Shown: positions 3,314-5,515 of the stretch, piece after piece
Numbering within the stretch: the stretch's first letter is position 1
Layout: each line of letters starts with the position of its first letter
Source: JBOFLG01 sp051657745
GTDB taxonomy: Bacteria; Actinomycetota; Actinomycetes; Actinomycetales; Dermatophilaceae
NCBI GenBank assembly: GCA_051657745.1
Contig: JBOFLG010000191.1
Location: 1-5,515 of the forward strand
DNA length: 5,515 nt
Reading direction: 5' to 3'
Notes under the pieces: model-generated
Database searches by the model: none
What the model was told of the DNA's origin: nothing
Seen by the model: only the letters and a program-made list of their open reading frames with translations
Program-made: the position numbers and the translations under genes

Positions 3314-5515
3314 GTGTCCTCGCAGGGAAGACGCCGCTACGCCCGCGCGCTGCTCGATCGTGGCGCCGAGCTCAGCCACCTCGCCCGGTCCGTGCACGAG
3401 GGCCGAGGCCGGCTCGGGGCCGAGGTCGCTGCGGCCGCCGCGGCGCTGCGCGACGAGGCCGTGCAGCGGATGCTCGACGAGGCCCCGGTCGAGGACCTGA
3501 CCGGCACGGTGTCCCGGCGGCTGCCGGTGCGAACCGCGGAGCGAGCCGGGGTCCGCACGATCGGCGACGTCCTGGCCCGGACCCCGACCGAGCTGGCCGA
3601 GTCAGCCGGGCTGACCGCCGAGAGCGCAGCGGCCCTTCGCGCCGCGGCCGAGGAGCACGCCGCCCAACTGGGCGAGCGCACCCCGACCCGAATCGACCTC
3701 GACCCCAGCCACGCGCCCGCCACCAGGTTGGTGATTGCGCTACACCGGTTCCGCCGGGTCGGCCCGGTGGCTCAACGGGTGGCCGAGCCGGCCGAACGGC
3801 TGGACGCAGAACTGCCGCTACTGCTGGCGGCAGCAGCCCGAGCCGGCGTCCGGTTTCGCCGCGTCGTGCTGGGCCGACGCCGGCGCGCCGAAGTGCGCAC
3901 CGCCCTGGGCCGGCTCGAGACCCTGCTCGCCGACGCCGACCGGACGACACTGCCGGCGCGGCTGGGCAAAGCCGCTGAGGCCCTCGCCCGACCACCGTCA
4001 TCGCGAGCGGCCGGAGCAGCGTGGCGCGACTTCGAGCGACGCTCAGCGGAGTACTACGCCACCCTGGAAGATGCCCTCGGCGCCCGGCGGAACTTGGATG
4101 CCGCGCGCGGCCGGCTGCCCGCAGAGGTCGCCGAGCACGTCGAGGGCCAGGAACTCGACGACACCTACCGGCGGGTGGCGCTGCGCGGGTACCAGGCGTT
4201 CGGGGCGCGGTTCGCGCTCGCCCAACGCCGGGTCCTGATCGGCGACGAGATGGGGCTGGGCAAGACCGTGCAGTCCATCGCGGCGCTCGCGCACCTGACC
4301 GCGATCGGCCGTACCCATTTTCTCGTGGTGTGCCCGGCCAGTGTCGTGGTGAACTGGATGCGGGAGATCGGTGTGCACAGCAGGCTGCGCGCGCATCGGC
4401 TGCACGGCGCCGGCCGGGAGGACGCCTTCCTCGACTGGGTCCGCGACGGCGGCGTGGCGGTGACCACGTTCGACGCCCTGGCCGGCCTTGGCACGCCGGC
4501 CGAGCTGGAGTCGGTGACCGGGGTCGAGGTCGCGATGCTGGTGGTCGACGAGGCGCACTACGTCAAGAACCCCGGCGCCCGGCGCTCTGGCCTGGTGGCG
4601 CAGTGGTCGGCATCGGCCGAACGGGCGCTCTTCCTCAGCGGCACACCGATGGAGAACAAGGTCCGCGAGTTCGCCAGCCTCGTCTCGTACCTGCAGCCGC
4701 AGTTGGTGCCGGAGGTGGAGGCGGCGCCCGGGCCGCAGGCCTTCCGGCGGGCCGTCGCCCCGGCATACCTGCGCCGCAACCAGGAGGACGTACTGACCGA
4801 ACTGCCCGCCGTGGTGCGCACCGACGAGTGGGTGGAGTTCGGTGGCCCCGACTTCGACGCCTACCGCGACGCGGTCGAGGCCGGCAGTTTCATGGCGATG
4901 CGCCAGGCGGCGTACCGGCCGGGCAATCGGCACGGGTCGGCCAAACTCGACCGGCTGTGCGAGATCGTCGCGGAAGCGACCGAGAACGGCCGGAAGGTGG
5001 TGGTCTTCTCAAACTTCCGGGGGGTGCTGGCCGCGGTCGCCGAGGCGTTGGCGCCGATCACCCGAGTGGTCGGCCCGGTCAGCGGCAGCGTGCCGGCGAC
5101 GGCCCGCCAGGAGATGGTCGACGAGCTCGCCGCCGCGCCAGGTGGCGCGGTGCTGGTCAGCCAGATCCAGGCCGGTGGGGTGGGCCTGAACATGCAGGCC
5201 GCCTCGGTGGTGGTGATCTGCGAGCCGCAGGTCAAACCGACCATCGAGGACCAGGCCGTCGCCCGGGCGCATCGGATGGGGCAGGTCCGCTCGGTCCAGG
5301 TGCACCGACTACTCGTGGCCGACAGTGTCGACGAGCGGATGCTCGAACTGCTCGGCGCCAAGATCGAACTCTTCGACGACTATGCCCGGCGCAGCGAGAC
5401 CGCGGCCGCTACCTCTGCTGCCACTGCCACCGCGCTCTCGGATGCCGAGCTGGCCCGCCGGGTGGTCGAGCAGGAGCAACAGCGGCTCGCGGTCGCGCCC
5501 TCGTCGGGCGGGGCG
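3314..5515 (+). CDS. Snf2-family DNA-dependent ATPase/helicase with N-terminal HhH-like segment (C-terminus cut)
   Basis: The frame is open for 734 codons to the right edge, with no stop visible. GTG 3314 is the first possible start because an in-frame TAG lies at 3302-3304. Residues 1-56 form a charged, Ala-rich helical stretch. Residues 57-115 resemble a helix-hairpin-helix or RNA polymerase alpha-CTD-like DNA-binding fold (RTAERAGVRTIGDVLARTP, then GLTAESAAALRAA). Residues 150-280 are Arg/Ala-rich and unassigned. The Snf2 ATPase follows: LRGYQ (Gln294), Walker A DEMGLGKT (Lys317), LVVCPASVVVNW, DEAH (412-415), SGTP (442-445), then LRRNQEDVLTELP. The second RecA-like domain has KVVVFSNF (561-568), SQIQAGGVGLN (616-626) and motif VI QAVARAHRMGQ (647-657). 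The tail at about 695-734 is Ala/Thr-rich then helical. Such proteins translocate on duplex DNA to remodel or displace bound proteins; the repair role is inferred from the divergent ligase. Snf2 identity is firm. Confidence 0.93.
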   Translation, partial: MSSQGRRRYARALLDRGAELSHLARSVHEGRGRLGAEVAAAAAALRDEAVQRMLDEAPVEDLTGTVSRRLPVRTAERAGVRTIGDVLARTPTELAESAGLTAESAAALRAAAEEHAAQLGERTPTRIDLDPSHAPATRLVIALHRFRRVGPVAQRVAEPAERLDAELPLLLAAAARAGVRFRRVVLGRRRRAEVRTALGRLETLLADADRTTLPARLGKAAEALARPPSSRAAGAAWRDFERRSAEYYATLEDALGARRNLDAARGRLPAEVAEHVEGQELDDTYRRVALRGYQAFGARFALAQRRVLIGDEMGLGKTVQSIAALAHLTAIGRTHFLVVCPASVVVNWMREIGVHSRLRAHRLHGAGREDAFLDWVRDGGVAVTTFDALAGLGTPAELESVTGVEVAMLVVDEAHYVKNPGARRSGLVAQWSASAERALFLSGTPMENKVREFASLVSYLQPQLVPEVEAAPGPQAFRRAVAPAYLRRNQEDVLTELPAVVRTDEWVEFGGPDFDAYRDAVEAGSFMAMRQAAYRPGNRHGSAKLDRLCEIVAEATENGRKVVVFSNFRGVLAAVAEALAPITRVVGPVSGSVPATARQEMVDELAAAPGGAVLVSQIQAGGVGLNMQAASVVVICEPQVKPTIEDQAVARAHRMGQVRSVQVHRLLVADSVDERMLELLGAKIELFDDYARRSETAAATSAATATALSDAELARRVVEQEQQRLAVAPSSGGA

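Noticed and set aside
4043..4933. Minus-strand open frame of 296 codons
   Set aside because: It is antisense to the Snf2 ATPase core, is rich in His, Arg and Gly, and has no family resemblance.

Overview
This window comes from a very GC-rich actinobacterium. The codons end almost always in G or C, and GTG starts are used. Two families that are essentially restricted to Actinobacteria (DUF397 and the DUF574 S-adenosylmethionine methyltransferases) are recognisable. I cannot place the genus from the sequence.

Left part (1-1486), a patchy accessory region. The left edge holds the start of a minus-strand gene cut by the window; its last visible residues (RPSIVRVYDY) match the opening signature of DUF574 methyltransferases. 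About 400 bases without a convincing gene follow, containing two strong hairpins. Next is a small, intact minus-strand DUF397 gene (580-831) with a good ribosome binding site. Upstream of it lie a well-spaced promoter (TTGAAC, 17 bases, TAGGCT) and a perfect 7-base inverted repeat in the leader. Upstream again is a minus-strand intrinsic terminator (981-1006), which appears to have served a gene that is now only a frameshifted C-terminal stub of an ABC-2 type permease (1129-1301).

Right part (1487-5515), a divergent DNA-repair-like pair. An ATP-dependent DNA ligase of the actinobacterial LigB type (1487-3157, minus) and a Snf2-type DNA-dependent ATPase with an N-terminal helix-hairpin-helix-like segment (3314 to the right edge, plus) are separated by only 156 bases. 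The ATPase gene must start at GTG 3314, because an in-frame TAG lies 12 bases before it. A TANNNT element ends exactly 6 bases before that GTG, so the mRNA may be leaderless. Upstream of it is a sequence resembling the RecA-independent (PafBC-type) DNA-damage promoter of mycobacteria. A weaker version with similar geometry precedes the ligase. The inference is that both genes could be induced by DNA damage and work in strand remodelling and nick sealing; only the gene identities are firm.

The most unusual protein feature is an alanine-rich insertion of about 45-50 residues in the ligase, just before the catalytic KLDG motif. It contains an 18-base tandem duplication.
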